In this document: piece by piece, positions 22,469 through 33,739 of the stretch
How the letters are laid out: every line of letters begins with the position of its first letter
Position numbering within the stretch: the stretch's first letter is position 1
Source of the DNA: Multifurca ochricompacta
Taxonomy: Eukaryota; Basidiomycota; Agaricomycetes; Russulales; Russulaceae
Assembly: GCA_022496185.1 (NCBI GenBank)
Contig: WTXG01000004.1
Location: 124,001-188,000, forward strand
Direction: 5' to 3'
Length of the DNA stretch: 64,000 nt
Made by a program: the position numbers and the translations under genes
The notes under the pieces: generated by a model
What the model was told of the DNA's origin: nothing
The model's database searches: none
The model's input: the letters and a program-made list of their open reading frames with translations, nothing else

Positions 22469-24156
22469 ATGGGTTCACTCCCATCTCGTCCTCGTCGCCT
22501 GTTCGGAACCAAAGTCAGCTGGCCACAAAACCCCGTTCAACTCACCATCCAAACACAGGCAGATCCAGCAAAGATCTCCCTCCGTGCCCTAATAGAAACC
22601 CGATGTTCGAGCGTACTCACGCCATTCAAGCAGCTCGGTGGCTTTTCAAGTGAGTTCTCAGCTCTCCACCGCTGTTTGTAACCCTCCCGCCTCACCCACG
22701 CGGTTGAAGTGTCACTTGCAGACCTATTATTCAGTCATTGGTGACTTTTCTCAAGTAGATTCAGTCGTCTATGATAGGTTCGTCTCTCCTCTCCTCTCAA
22801 CTGACAATATCAACAAAAACTCAACTCAACTTTGACCAGGAAGCTACTCAAACTCAAAGATGGCGGAACACTGTCCGTGATAATCCCGAATTCGAAAATG
22901 CGTCCAACTGACATTTTCCTGCCAGCGGGGTCGATTTTACACATCCAGCCCCTACTGGAGGCGTATTTGACGAAAGACACCTGTGATAGTGGCGTACATG
23001 GTCTCACTGGTGGTGCGTTGATGAATGCGGTGAGGGCCTCGCGCTGTCGTCCCTACCAAGCTATGATAGGTTCGAACGAAGCGTATGTTCGTAACATCAT
23101 CGCTCCTGCTATAGCACCACTCGAGGAGGGGGGTCTGGGGTACCGTGCCGTGGTTGTAAACTTTCGAGGATGTAGGCGGCTCCTTTTTTCTTTTTTTTTT
23201 CTCATTCATTGAAACGAAAGGTTCCCAACTGTCCATCTATCAACAGGTGCTGGGGTTCCCCTAACGAGTCCTCAGCTCTATGGGTTAAGCCACACAGACG
23301 ATTTTCGTCAGGCAATCCTTTACATCAGAGAGATTTACCCACATGCCCCTCTCCTTGGCCTTGGATTTTCTCTCGGTGCAAACATACTGACTCGATACGT
23401 TGCTGAAGAAGGCGAATCGTGCCGACTTGTCTCAGCATGTGCACTTGCCTGCGTATGCACTCGCACTTCTTATCTGCTCTTTATTGAGAGACTGACACAC
23501 AGCCACAGCCCTGGGATGCAGTAAAGACCGCGCACGCGTACGTCTTCAAAGTACCCGTCCATCAATTCGCAACCGACTGACGCGCTTGACACACAGTTTA
23601 GAAGATCACTGGTTTTACCGCAACGTCTATGCCAAGGCCCTCGGCACCAACCTCAAGAACCTGGTCATCCGTCACCTAGATTCCATTCGCCGATTCCCCG
23701 ACTCCCGCTTTGCCCAGGCCCTCCCCGCCCTCCTGTCGCATTCGCGTCTCTCCATGCTCCAATTCGACTCGCTCATCACCCTCCACTCTGGAGGCTCCTC
23801 CCCGCCGTTCCCCTTCCAGGACGTCTGGGCGTACTACGCGCACGCGTCGAGCCATGACAAGCTGACACCATCCGAATACCATTCCTCGCGATCAATCGGA
23901 CGACGACCCGATTGCCCAGTGGGTACCGCAGAGCTACGACCGCAACGAATGGTTCACCCTCGTCGTCACCCGCGGGGGTGGGCACATGGGCTGGTTCCAG
24001 TCGGGTGGGGCGGCCAACCGCTGGGCTAGACAACCCGTGCTCGAGTGGTTCAAGGCGACAGCAGAGTATGTAAGCTTAGGGCCTAGAAAACACGGCCAGT
24101 CGAGTGGAGAGATGGCTGGCTGGTGGAAATCGGGAGGGAGGACCTCGGATGTCTAG
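22469..24156 (+). CDS. ABHD1/3-type alpha/beta hydrolase, multiple frame breaks
   Basis: This is a member of the YheT/ABHD1-3/Eht1 family of alpha/beta hydrolases (lipid or fatty-acyl ester hydrolases and acyltransferases). In order: MGSLPSRPRRLFGTKVSWP; CHLQTYYSVIGDFSQVDSVV, matching the family's HLQT block; HGLTGG (oxyanion region); EAYVRNIIAPAIA; AVVVNFRGC; HTDDFRQAILYIREIYPHAP; the nucleophile elbow GLGFSLGANILTRYVAEEG with Ser in GFSLG; CPQPWDAVKTAHA; HWFYRNVYAKALG; the Asp segment near 23895; and GGGHMGWFQSGG with the catalytic His. As written the frame breaks at about 22630, 22650 (at a splice donor), 22974, 22993, 23864 and 23896, each consistent with one missing base. It is therefore either a badly read active gene or a decaying copy. 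The start is uncertain because of the first break. Confidence 0.72.
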
Positions 24157-24563
24157 AAATGGCAGACGGTGGAATGATTCAAGGTGAATCTAGACGGAAA
24201 GGCGATCTATTGGCAGGCCTTTGATCAATATAGATAATTCGAGTGATAGACCTCTCTGGGCGCGATACTGCGCCGGCTGACGTACAGTCTCCTATAATAA
24301 CCAACTAGGTGTCGGTGACGCGAAGCGTGACGAACTAACTTGTGATGGGCCACACCACGTCAGTCTGACACTGACATAACTGGACCACTGGAGTGCAGTA
24401 CGGGCACAAGGAAGTAATTGCCATCGACTTCTCGGCGCGCTGGCATCATCAGTCCCGATGATAAGGGGGGGAAGGGGGCGGGGCACCGTACTCGAGAGGT
24501 GAAGAGGTGAATAAATCCGTCCGCAGCATCAAGAGAGAGGCAAGGACAGGGGAACAGAATATC
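24157..24563. other. Intergenic between convergent genes
   Basis: About 400 bases between the stop of the ABHD-type gene and the stop of SGF73. No convincing frame on either strand; presumed 3' untranslated sequence of both. Confidence 0.5.
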
Positions 24564-25804
24564 CTAACTAGTCCCAGTGCCAAGTCGGGCTGCCGCGCCT
24601 GCAGCCCCGACGCTCGAGATGCCGCCCTTCATTAGAGCGCCAGCAAACAAATCTCGACATGTCCGTAAGCGCTCTCTTCGTACGATAAACCAGGATCCGG
24701 CGTCACAAGGCATCGCTAAGGGGACTCCAAGAAGGTTCGCCTCTGATGCTAGGCGGACGCTTTTAGCCATTGACTCTAATTCCTCCTCCGAGTCGAGATC
24801 TGCTAGGTTCTCGGTGCCATGTTCATCATCAGCTCTCGCGCTACTGCCAGAAGGATGCGCGCCGACTCCTCCCGCAGCCACAGTGGCGTTTTCCACCTTC
24901 TTTTTCTTCTTAGCAGATGACTTGAGTTGCTCTAGCTGCGCCTCAGCGCCTGGCTTGCTGAGGTCTATCCCTTTCCTTTTAGCGAGTTCCTCTAATTCGC
25001 GTTGTTTCCGTTCGCGCTTTTCTCGTTCCTTTTTCTCCTTGCGTTCTTTCTTACTCTCGCGCTTGACGGGTTCGACCCAGTTTGGATTGTGCGCACGATT
25101 CCATTCGAGTAAAAGTTCGTCGTAGTCCTTTGAACGGCCTTTGACAGCACGTTTGGCACCCATTGAGTGTGACTTGCAGGTGAGCGAGCGAGAGCAAGGC
25201 AGATTCTTGTCATTGATGACACCGCAGTGTCTATCGGGGTCGAAAGGACCCTTGAAGCGACCCTTTGTAACCTTGGTAGCAGTAGCCTTTGCCTTCTTGG
25301 ATTTGGGTGCATTAGGATCATTCGGATCAATATCCTCTCCTTTGCGCTTCTTGCCCTTTGCTTGAGCATTTACGCAAACGCAAATCAGTGAATGGACCGG
25401 AAGGGGGCGCACACGTGAGCACTCACCATCATCGGCTTTTCCCTTTGAGCCATTTTTCTCGAGATCATACTTCTTGCAGTTATCTAATATAGGAGTCGTG
25501 TCAAAGAGCAGTGGAGAAGAGTGATGAAGGTGATTGCACCTGCATGCTCTGCGATAGCGCTGCGTAATATAGGCTTTGCACAATCCTTGCATTGTACAAT
25601 ACCAATTTCCGAGGTGCTTTTGAGAGGATCTGCACCGAATATTTTCATATCGCGTGCAGATAGCCACGATGTAGGAGGGGGTAATCCATTGAATGAAGAT
25701 GAAGTAGAAGGTGAAGCCGGCGAAGGACTGGGTAAATTATCGAAAGTGAATGGCGCTGGAGAAGGAGATTGTTTGGGTCTAAGCTTATAGGTCATGGTTG
25801 GCAT
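24564..25804 (-). CDS. SGF73: SAGA deubiquitinase-module subunit SGF73 / ataxin-7-like (SCA7 domain)
   Basis: Sgf73 anchors the histone H2B deubiquitinase module to the SAGA co-activator. From ATG 25804 the N-terminus is Pro/Ser-rich. Next is a short zinc-binding segment [20 protein letters not shown], leading to an HAG element (about 25540-25620), typical of the Sgf73 N-terminal zinc finger. The SCA7 domain follows at about 25140-25240: [20 protein letters not shown] then [20 protein letters not shown], with the Cys/His ligands of the atypical zinc finger. The C-terminal half is a highly charged Lys/Glu-rich helix (24990-25110), a [13 protein letters not shown] basic stretch and an acidic segment [14 protein letters not shown], ending at 24564. 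Two introns near 25380-25540 separate the N-terminal parts. It is divergent from the FAD monooxygenase. Confidence 0.85.
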
Positions 25805-26549
25805 GGCTGACTGGGACAGGCAAAATAAGGGCGGCTAGGGGAAAGCGGCAAGGGCAGGGCAGAGACGCAGAGACAGACACAGAAACGCACACAGGAGCCG
25901 GAGAGAGACAAGGGCGCAACACCGCGCACGGACAATAAAAATAAAAACAAACAACTGTGATGTGACGATGTGACACGTAACAATGATGTCACGAGTGTGT
26001 TGTCTTGACTCAGGGGCTCCCGGTCGGTCATCATATCATCATCCCTTTCTCTCGCTCTCGATCTCACTACACACCACGGACATATTATTATTATTATTAT
26101 TATATATTACTTTATATTTTATATTGAAACTGTGAGGTGAGTACAAAGTCATGATCGCGATTCCAGTCCGGTTTGCTTTGTTTGGCTAACAATGACAGTG
26201 ACATTGATATTGACCTTGATAACTTGACCTTACAATTGACATTGTGACAGTTCACTCTCCTTAAACTTGCTCATCCATCCCATCCCTAGGTCTGTACCGC
26301 ACATGTCATCATATCAACAGCCACGCTGAACTACCTTCTATCCACCAGCGCCGCCGCGTGCACGCTTAGCCGATGAATTGAACTCCTTCGAATCTCCCAA
26401 TACTGTTGGCTTGGCAGATGCCGCCCAACCGAAATCCTTCAAATACTACCGGCTCTTAAACGACTATTATTCTTTTCCCCTTCCTCCCATTATATTTCAC
26501 TCCTATAATAACCAAGCCCTATATTACCTACCTTCCCTATATTGCGAAT
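25805..26549. promoter_or_regulatory. Divergent promoter SGF73 / FAD monooxygenase
   Basis: About 745 bases between the two start codons. It contains an (ATT) microsatellite followed by A/T-rich sequence near 26082-26128 and CA/TGACA-rich words near 26190-26250. No other gene is seen. A leader ORF beginning near 26378 overlaps the monooxygenase leader in another frame and is not supported. Confidence 0.5.
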
Positions 26550-28458
26550 ATGTCGCACCACAGACTGGCGCCTTTCAAGTTAGATGTCATCATTGTCGGC
26601 GGCGGTGAGCGCCTATATCCCGATTGCACTGTGGTCTAAATGTTTATTCTTCTTTCTCTTTCCAGCCGTTGCTGGTTTGTCTACGGCCATCGGTCTTGCC
26701 ATGTCTGGTCATAAGGTTCGCGTTCTCGAAAGAAGCTCAAAATTGGGCAAGCCAGTCGGGGGTATCCGCCTTCCGCCGAATGTGACAAAGGTACTCGTAC
26801 AATGGGGTCTCGAAGAGGAACTAAGAAGGAGAGCATCCCTCGTGCGTGGAGGGACAAACATATGGGATCGTAAGTCTTTTTCCTCATAACTATCACTTTT
26901 TTCCCCGGAACCTCCCCTGTCAGCCCAGTTTTCGTAATGTTGCTAACGCCCCTTCAAGTCGAGACCGGTAGGCTGCTTGGATACCTTGAGTGGGCGGAGC
27001 CTGTCATTCAGGATAGTGGCGCCAAGTTTTACATGATGCGCGTGTGTCCAGGCCATAGAGTTGCACTTGACGTACTTATTCATGCGATTGCAGTACAGCG
27101 ACCTCCACGAAATTTTGTATAGTGCCGCAGTGAAAGCAGGAGCCGAGGTGATATTCAACGTTGACGTATGTTTGGTCTCACCACCTCTTCGTCCGGGAAC
27201 GTCGACTTCGGGTTCAACGCCCTGTTTGCCTCGTGAAAGACCATCAGTCTTATTGTCTGATGGCACAGTCCTTGAGGCCGATATAGTGATCGGTGCAGAT
27301 GGTCAGTACAGCGTCGTGCGCTCGTCGCTCCAGGAAAAACGTGTGGAGCCCCAAATAACGGGCACCATCGTGTTCACGGGGAGTGTGCCTATGAAAAGGC
27401 TTTTGGAGGATGACTTGATCAAAGCTGAGAACTTAACATCCTCATGGGTGTACTGGCTTGGCCCACGTCGCAGTTTTACGGGTAAGTCACTTCCATTAAC
27501 ACCGTGCTTGACTGATGAGGTGCGATGTTACCTGGTGTCCACTCCCTCTTAGGCTATCCTATTGTGAGTCGTCGAAAGCGTTGAAGGCAAAGTAATCGTA
27601 CAGGGCTGAATCTTATCGCAGTCTCATGAGACGGAGTTCGCAGTGCATCTATACGTGGATCGAAATGACCCTGATGCGCCGGAAGGCTGGACTCCTAATG
27701 TGTCGGCTAAATCCCTGAAGTTGTCTGACACAATTTTAGATCGCAAGTATAGTTGGTTTTCCCAAATCCAGTATGATTGACGGCTCACGAAAATGATCTA
27801 GACTAGCTAGGGTGTTCGAAAAGGTTGACTCGGTTTGCTGGCAAAGATACCTCGATTGGCCCAAGATTGAGAACTGGTCTGACAAATCTAATCGCATAGT
27901 TCTCATAGGAGAATCCTCTCGTCCTCTCATAGTTCGTCCAACTGCGTTGGTTCCTCGATCATGCTCTCTTAGAAATATTCTTTACAGCCATGCAGTACGC
28001 ACAGCTGCAGCGTATCTGTAGAGAGCGCCGCGGTTTTCAGCACACTCCTTTCCTACGTTCGCAATTTGGATCATATTCCGCTATTGGTACGAGCGTACGA
28101 GACCATCCGCCGAGACCGCACGGAGTTCCTACATCAGGTGGAAGTACAAAGCGTTTTGCAAACCATGTTCCCTCCGGGACCTGAACGCACAGCGCGTAAC
28201 AAGGAGATGGAAAGACTTCTGAGAGCGAGGCAGGGCAAATGGGACGACGACGCGTATTTGGGTTTATGGGGACAGCTTTGCGAAATCTGGGCGTATAATG
28301 CCTTTGATGCGGCAGATGATTGGTGGGTACAATGGGGTGTCCTTCGTGAGCGTGCTTTGTCTCTACAAAACCCGAACATCGAGACACCCTTCCGCCGTTT
28401 AGAAGTAAACATTAGCGCACGTACAGATATGATTAACATCGACTACTTGGATCATTGA
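26550..28458 (+). CDS. FAD-dependent monooxygenase (salicylate hydroxylase-like)
   Basis: A flavoprotein hydroxylase of the PHBH-fold group, which uses NAD(P)H and O2 to hydroxylate an aromatic or similar small molecule; the substrate is not predictable. Exon 1 begins MSHHRLAPFKLDVIIVGGG, and with exon 2 gives GGGAVAGLSTAIGLAMSGHK, the Rossmann GxGxxG dinucleotide-binding motif, followed by VRVLERSSKLG. The mid-region DG motif appears as ADIVIGADGQYSVVRSSL near 27275-27330. The second FAD motif reads RIVLIGES then PCSTHSCSVSVESAAVFSTL across an intron (27930-28040); GES replaces the more usual GDA. The C-terminal part ends at 28458 with ARTDMINIDYLDH. All junctions I checked, including a phase-0 join to YSDLHEILYSAAVKAGAEV, keep frame. 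The neighbours give no pathway clue, so it is probably not in a cluster. Confidence 0.86.
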
Positions 28459-28753
28459 TTGGGCACTGTATTGGATATTGACTTAGTTGTACTGACTATT
28501 GGGTTGTTGAGTTTATGATTTGTTGCGATCATACCAGCACTGCAGGCCATGCTCTCTCTCGACGTCGACTTTTGTGATGAAAAACTTGCCAAGTTCTACG
28601 CCTTAATTGCTTCCAGTGGTGAACTTTAGACCTTAGGCTTCCGCATTTTGCGCCACGGTTTCGTTTCGTGATTCGTGAATCGCCTAACTGCACCCTCCAC
28701 GGCTCTGCGTTACAGTGTTTCAGTTTATCCCTGCCTATTAGCTTCTTCTATTC
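28459..28753. promoter_or_regulatory. Short gap upstream of CDK7
   Basis: About 295 bases between the monooxygenase stop and the kinase start, both on the plus strand. It must hold the 3' end of the first and the promoter of the second. No clear element was identified. Confidence 0.4.
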
Positions 28754-30352
28754 ATGGATGCAGTGGAGAAGGCCAACGCTGAGCGGCAGAAGAGATGGTG
28801 CGTTTCTTCTGTTATGCTCTCATAGGTGGTCCCAACCCCCATAAACCTACAGGGTAAAAGACCAAAAGGTTGGAGAGGGAACTTATGCAGTCGTCTATCG
28901 AGGTGTCGTCTAGCTTTTCGTTCTGTATGTTGACATAGCGTGTGTTAACACTGAACTCGCGCCAGGTCGAGAGCTCGCCACCGGTCGAAAGATTGCCATA
29001 AAAAAAATCAAAGTTGGACAGTTCAAAGATGGTCTCGATATGTCTGCCGTGCGGGAGGTCAAGTACTTGCGTGAACTTCATCACCCAAATGTCATCGAGG
29101 TATGTCGCGTAACTAACCCATATGCACCCCCTCCTACCCCCCCCACCTGCTCAACATTCGTCTCTCTAGCTTTTGGATGTATTCTCTTCGAAAACAAATC
29201 TGAATCTTGTCCTCGAATTTCTCGACACCGACCTCGAGATGATTATTAAGGACCGTTCACTGGTCTTTCTTCCTGCAGACATCAAGAACTGGATGGCCAT
29301 GACATTCCGCGGTCTTGAATTTTGCCATCGCAATTCCATCTTACATCGGGTACGTACGTTAGGCCACGAGGCTCGCTAATTCCACTAGCACGTTCTCTTT
29401 CTTTCTTTCCCCCGTTACTGATTTGGTTCCAAATACGCAGGATTTGAAACCGAACAATCTACTCATAGCTTCGGACGGTCAACTAAAAATTGCCGACTTT
29501 GGTCTTGCTCGTGACGTTGCGGACCCGGGGTACAAAATGACGTGCCAAGTGATCACACGGTATGCAAAACTTATCCTCTGTTACGCGGGGGCTGATAACG
29601 ATAACGCGCCCGGTAGGTGGTATCGACCGCCAGAACTGTTGTTCGGTTGCCGCTATTACAGCACGGTTGTTGACATTTGGTCCGTCGGCTGTATCTTTGC
29701 GGAGCTTATGCTACGCACGCCTTACCTACCTGGTGAAAGCGACATGGATCAGCTCAAGACCATTTTCCGTGCGCTTGGTACGCCTACGGAAGAGGAATGG
29801 CCAGTACGTGCAAACCCTCTCCTCCTCGAGACTAGAGGCAATCTAAAGTGGTTTGGCGTGCTATGACGCCACAGGGTCATACCAAACTCCCAGACTATGT
29901 ATCAGTAGGACAATTCCCAAAGACTCCCCTCCGTGACCTTTTCACGGCGGCGAGCGCGGACACCCTAAACCTTCTTAGCAGATGTATCACCTACGAACCC
30001 CGGAAACGGATAAGTGCCAAAGAGGTTCGTTCGCCCCCTTTCCTTCTCTGCACCATCCATCCTCTCTGACTTACTCTTGACACGACCACGCGCGCAAATG
30101 TTTGTTCAGGCTCTTCATCATCCTTACTTCTTCGCCCTTCCATATCCAACACATCCTTCCAAACTTCCCAAAACTGCCGCACAGACCGCGTCTTCGCGGC
30201 CGCTCGACGAGGTCGATGGGAATGTCGATAATACCGACGGTTCTGGGACGAGCGGCGTCAAGAACGCCCCACCCAAAAAGCTCAAGCGCAAGCTGAGCGG
30301 GCATGATATATCGCGCAACATCGCGCGCAGAATTGATTTCACAGCTTCTTAG
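28754..30352 (+). CDS. KIN28: Cyclin-dependent kinase CDK7 / Kin28 (TFIIH and CAK kinase)
   Basis: Serine/threonine kinase that, in TFIIH, phosphorylates the RNA polymerase II C-terminal domain and can act as CDK-activating kinase. ATG 28754 starts [15 protein letters not shown]. The glycine loop [12 protein letters not shown], the ATP-binding Lys in [17 protein letters not shown], and a PSTAIRE-like helix [19 protein letters not shown] follow. The catalytic loop [10 protein letters not shown] spans an intron, then [11 protein letters not shown] and the activation loop [20 protein letters not shown], whose MT Thr aligns with the CDK7 activating threonine. [20 protein letters not shown] and [13 protein letters not shown] are diagnostic for CDK7. 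The APE motif reads PPE. The C-terminal tail has a basic [11 protein letters not shown] stretch resembling a nuclear signal. About seven short introns, several very compact; the frame holds throughout. Confidence 0.93.
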
Positions 30353-30671
30353 CTAGATAATCGCCTCACCTCACCTATTCAATCATGGGGGGTGGAGGGG
30401 GGATATGCGGGAGCACACGCGTGCTCTTCCGCTTGCGAGACGCTTCCATTGGACTTCTGTCATCTCGGCGTCCTTACCGGTACAGAATGAGACACAATGC
30501 AAATGTGGACTATGCAGCTTACGAGTATAATGTGTACGTGCGATGCAACCATCATGAAAAAAAAAAAAAGTAGAAACCAGAGCCAAGGCAGTAGAGCAAC
30601 AGCAGGAGAGGGCCCGATTTGATAACATATGATAATCAATGCGTATGGGGAAAAGAAAAAAAAACATCACC

Positions 30672-33450
30672 CTATGCTCTCGGCTCCTCACAAGAAATGC
30701 ACTTGTTCTTGGTGGCATCGTTATCCACCATACAAACCTTGCAAGTCCATGTTCCCGGGGTCTTCGTTGGCTCCTTTAGCCCTGCAGCTGCCCAGTTAAA
30801 GCCACCTGAAGGTGTCACTGATTTAGGAAGTTCCGGTACCGCTGAGGGTGTGGTGTTCTTAACAGGAGAATCGGGTCGTGGCTCCTCGCATGAGACGCAT
30901 TTAACTTTAGTGACATCGTTATTAACCATGCAGACATCGCACGTCCACGAGCCGGCAGCTTTAGTGGGTAACTTCAACCCCGCGGCCTCCCAATTGAAGC
31001 CGACAGGCGCGGAGGACTTCACTCCGAAAGCAAATGAAAATGTAGGGAGAGAAGGCAGTTCCGTAGCCAAAGCTATTTCACGTTCCTTAGCATGCTTTGT
31101 AGGTAATCGGGCACCTGTCTGCACGTTGAAGGAGAACGACGGAAGAGACGCAGAACTAAGGGCAAGAGCTGCTTGCTTTGGGTCTTGGGGAACTGACTTC
31201 GCTGATTGCGGCTCAGTATTCGGGGCCAGCTCTTCAACGGAGCTTGCAACGGCCAGGTTTGGCATAACTGGTATTGACCGACTCGGGGTGGCTTGGGGTA
31301 ACTCTGACTTCGGTGTAAATGACGAAGTAAAGGGTTCATGCGGTTGCTCTGGCGCGGGTGTAGTGGTATCAGCAGAATTGGCAGATGGTAGGGAGTCAGA
31401 ATCGGTTTCAGCAGCAAACCCGAAGCGAAGCTTGGACGGTTCCTTTGGCGCAGAAGATTTGAGTGGGAACGATGGCTTGCTTGCTGCACCGAATAAGTTG
31501 CTATTTGTCGCTGATATTACTTTCTTGGAATTGAGCTGGGACTCCTGTGCATCAAGTACACCGCTTGGCTGCATGCTTATGGGAGAAGATGTAGGAGAGT
31601 GCATATCCACATCTGGGATTTCTTCAACAGTGGGCACAGACACCTTTTTCTGTCTTTTTGAAGAGGGGATGTCGCCTCCTGTTTGTTCTTCATCTGCTAG
31701 TTCATTGATAACAGTATGGATACCATTAGTGTGAGGAGGAGAAGGCGATTTGAGCCGGGAGCTGCGCCGGGGTAGTTCCTGGTGCGAAATACCGTTTGCT
31801 TTGTTCGATGATGACACCTTTCCGATGTTCGGGGGTGGACGAGAGCGCTTGCTTCCCTGTGATGGATGATAGGTTCAAAAAGGATATACAAGTGAGACAC
31901 GTGTAGCACACTAACCGTTGGCACTGTAGCCTCAATAATTGTCTGAGGACTTAAATTTACATCCTTCTCGATTTCATTGGGTCGCTCCTCGGGCACTTTC
32001 CGCTTCCTGACAGGTTTCTTTTGTAAAGACGGCTTGACCGGACTGGCAGTCTGGTAAGGGTTGGAAAGGTCGGGCTTTTTCGGAGGGGTGACTTCTTTAA
32101 TGAGCTCCGCCATAAAGTTCGCCGCACGCGTGGGCTGGCTTGGCTTGGAAGCAGGTGAAGAATAGGGCGGGGAGGACGAGTCACCCATGCCCCAAGTATT
32201 GCGCAGAGGAGACGGGACAGCAGGGGTAGTAGGTTTCGGGGGCACCGAGAGACGGAGCCGTGGAGTGGTAGGGACAGCGGTAGACTTGTTGGGACTTGAA
32301 TCGTTCATAGAGGTATGAGACGAGGAGGACCCACTTGAAGTGGACAATGTGGAGGACTCGACACGAGGTTGCTCACGTGGCGGGGCTGAGGGCAAGGACT
32401 CGCTGGTACCATGAGGTGCAGCGGATTCGATGACGGGGTCTACACGTCGCCGCTTGATATCTGTTTTATTGGGTGACGACTCTGGTACAGAGAGCTTGAT
32501 TTTGGAGGGTGTGGGCCGTGGGGGACCAAAGGCGGGGCTCTGATGGCGGTTACGTGGGCGGGCACTCCCAGCACCCTGCCATTTGTAGATGCCATTGGGG
32601 TTCCTTGTCAAGGTTCGACGCGGAGTTTGGTGGTTCGAGGTAGGAGAGCCGACGTTGAAAGCTGGAGTAGTGCCGCGGCTCGGTGTGGGGCTCGCAGAGA
32701 AACGAAAAGGCTGGGAATCATCATCTGCGCAGTCACGTCAGGCGAGATATTATTACCAAAAGAAAGTGCTGACCTTGTACGCTATCCTTAAGGAGAGAAA
32801 CTAGGCCAACATATTCAACATGATGCAAGGGCTGATCAACGCGGTCACGCAAATACTGCTTGACAGCTTCCAGCTTCTCCGCTGGGGAATGCGACGAAAC
32901 GCTCAACCGGGGTGATTCAAACGCGGTAGGTGTCTTGAAGGGGGATATTGGTCCAGCCGGTTCTGGGATAAGACCTGAGGTTGGCAAAGTGGGCGCGACA
33001 TTCTGGGGTTGTCGTGTAGGTGTCGACGGAGACTGAGGCTGATGATGTTGCTGCTGCTGAGCTAGCTGAGAAGTATAGAAGCGCGCGTCGAATTGAGTAG
33101 AACAAAAGAAAGCGGATTATGACGCACTTCATGACCGCGTTGAGAAAGAACATCTGCAGGGCGCGATGTCCCGAATTCTGAACCGTCAGTGGACTGTTTC
33201 TCCTCGTACTCTGTGTCCTCTTCAAGAGGTTCCCCCTCCGGATCTTCTGATGGCTTACTGCGACGTAGGGGGTTTAAAAAACTAAAGAGACCTGACAAGG
33301 ACCATGGCTAGGACAGATGTGAGATGACTAGGGGCATTAAGAACAAAGAGGTGAACTGACTGATTTCTTCGGCTGCACATTAGGACGTTTGTAAGGTGAT
33401 GAAAGTTGATTTCTTGTTGCACGACGATCGCTACGCCTAACAGCACTCAT
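30672..33450 (-). CDS. RanBP2-type zinc-finger nucleoporin-like protein
   Basis: A largely disordered protein ending in two RanBP2-type zinc fingers: GSWTCDVCMVNNDVTKVKCV with SC (near 30890-30950) and GTWTCKVCMVDNDATKNKCI with SC at the C-terminus (30680-30750), each with the C-x2-C-x10-C-x2-C pattern. A motif of the form GGFNWAAAGLKEPTK precedes the last finger, and FNWEAAGLKLPTKA precedes the first. ATG 33450 starts MSAVRRSDRRATRNQLSSPY, basic. LSGLFSFLNPLRRSKP lies near 33250-33290. EKLEAVKQYLRDRVDQPLHH follows near 32820-32880. This resembles fungal Nup60/Nup153-type basket nucleoporins, which bind Ran and tether to the pore; that assignment is inference. Introns near 32730, 31900 and elsewhere. 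The long open frame on the opposite strand at 30619-31734 is a shadow of this gene. Confidence 0.72.
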
Positions 33451-33739
33451 CCTTTCAGAATGGGTTGAAGGGAAATGAGTGAGGAAGAAAGAGAAGGGAA
33501 TGAACAATATAAGCCCTGGCCAGCTTGAAGGCCCAATTGAACTCTCAACTCGCCACGCACAAACGAAGAAAATAGCCCCGGTTCGTTCAATTCGGCCATT
33601 TCCGGTATTATTATACTTACTTTCCCACGTGCGCCACTTTCACATCTGCCACTGCCACTGCCATTGCCAACGTCGACGACGACGACGACGACGACAACAA
33701 CAACAACAACAACAACAACAACAGCAATAATTATAACAA
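33451..33739. promoter_or_regulatory. Divergent promoter with CGA/CAA microsatellite
   Basis: The 289 bases between the nucleoporin-like gene and the complex I subunit. A trinucleotide array of CGA then CAA units occupies about 33671-33725 and ends only 15 bases before the downstream start codon, so it must lie in that transcript's leader or core promoter. Confidence 0.55.

Noticed and set aside
30619..31734. Long plus-strand open frame of 371 codons
   Set aside because: It is the antisense shadow of the RanBP2-zinc-finger protein, whose minus-strand reading has clear motifs.
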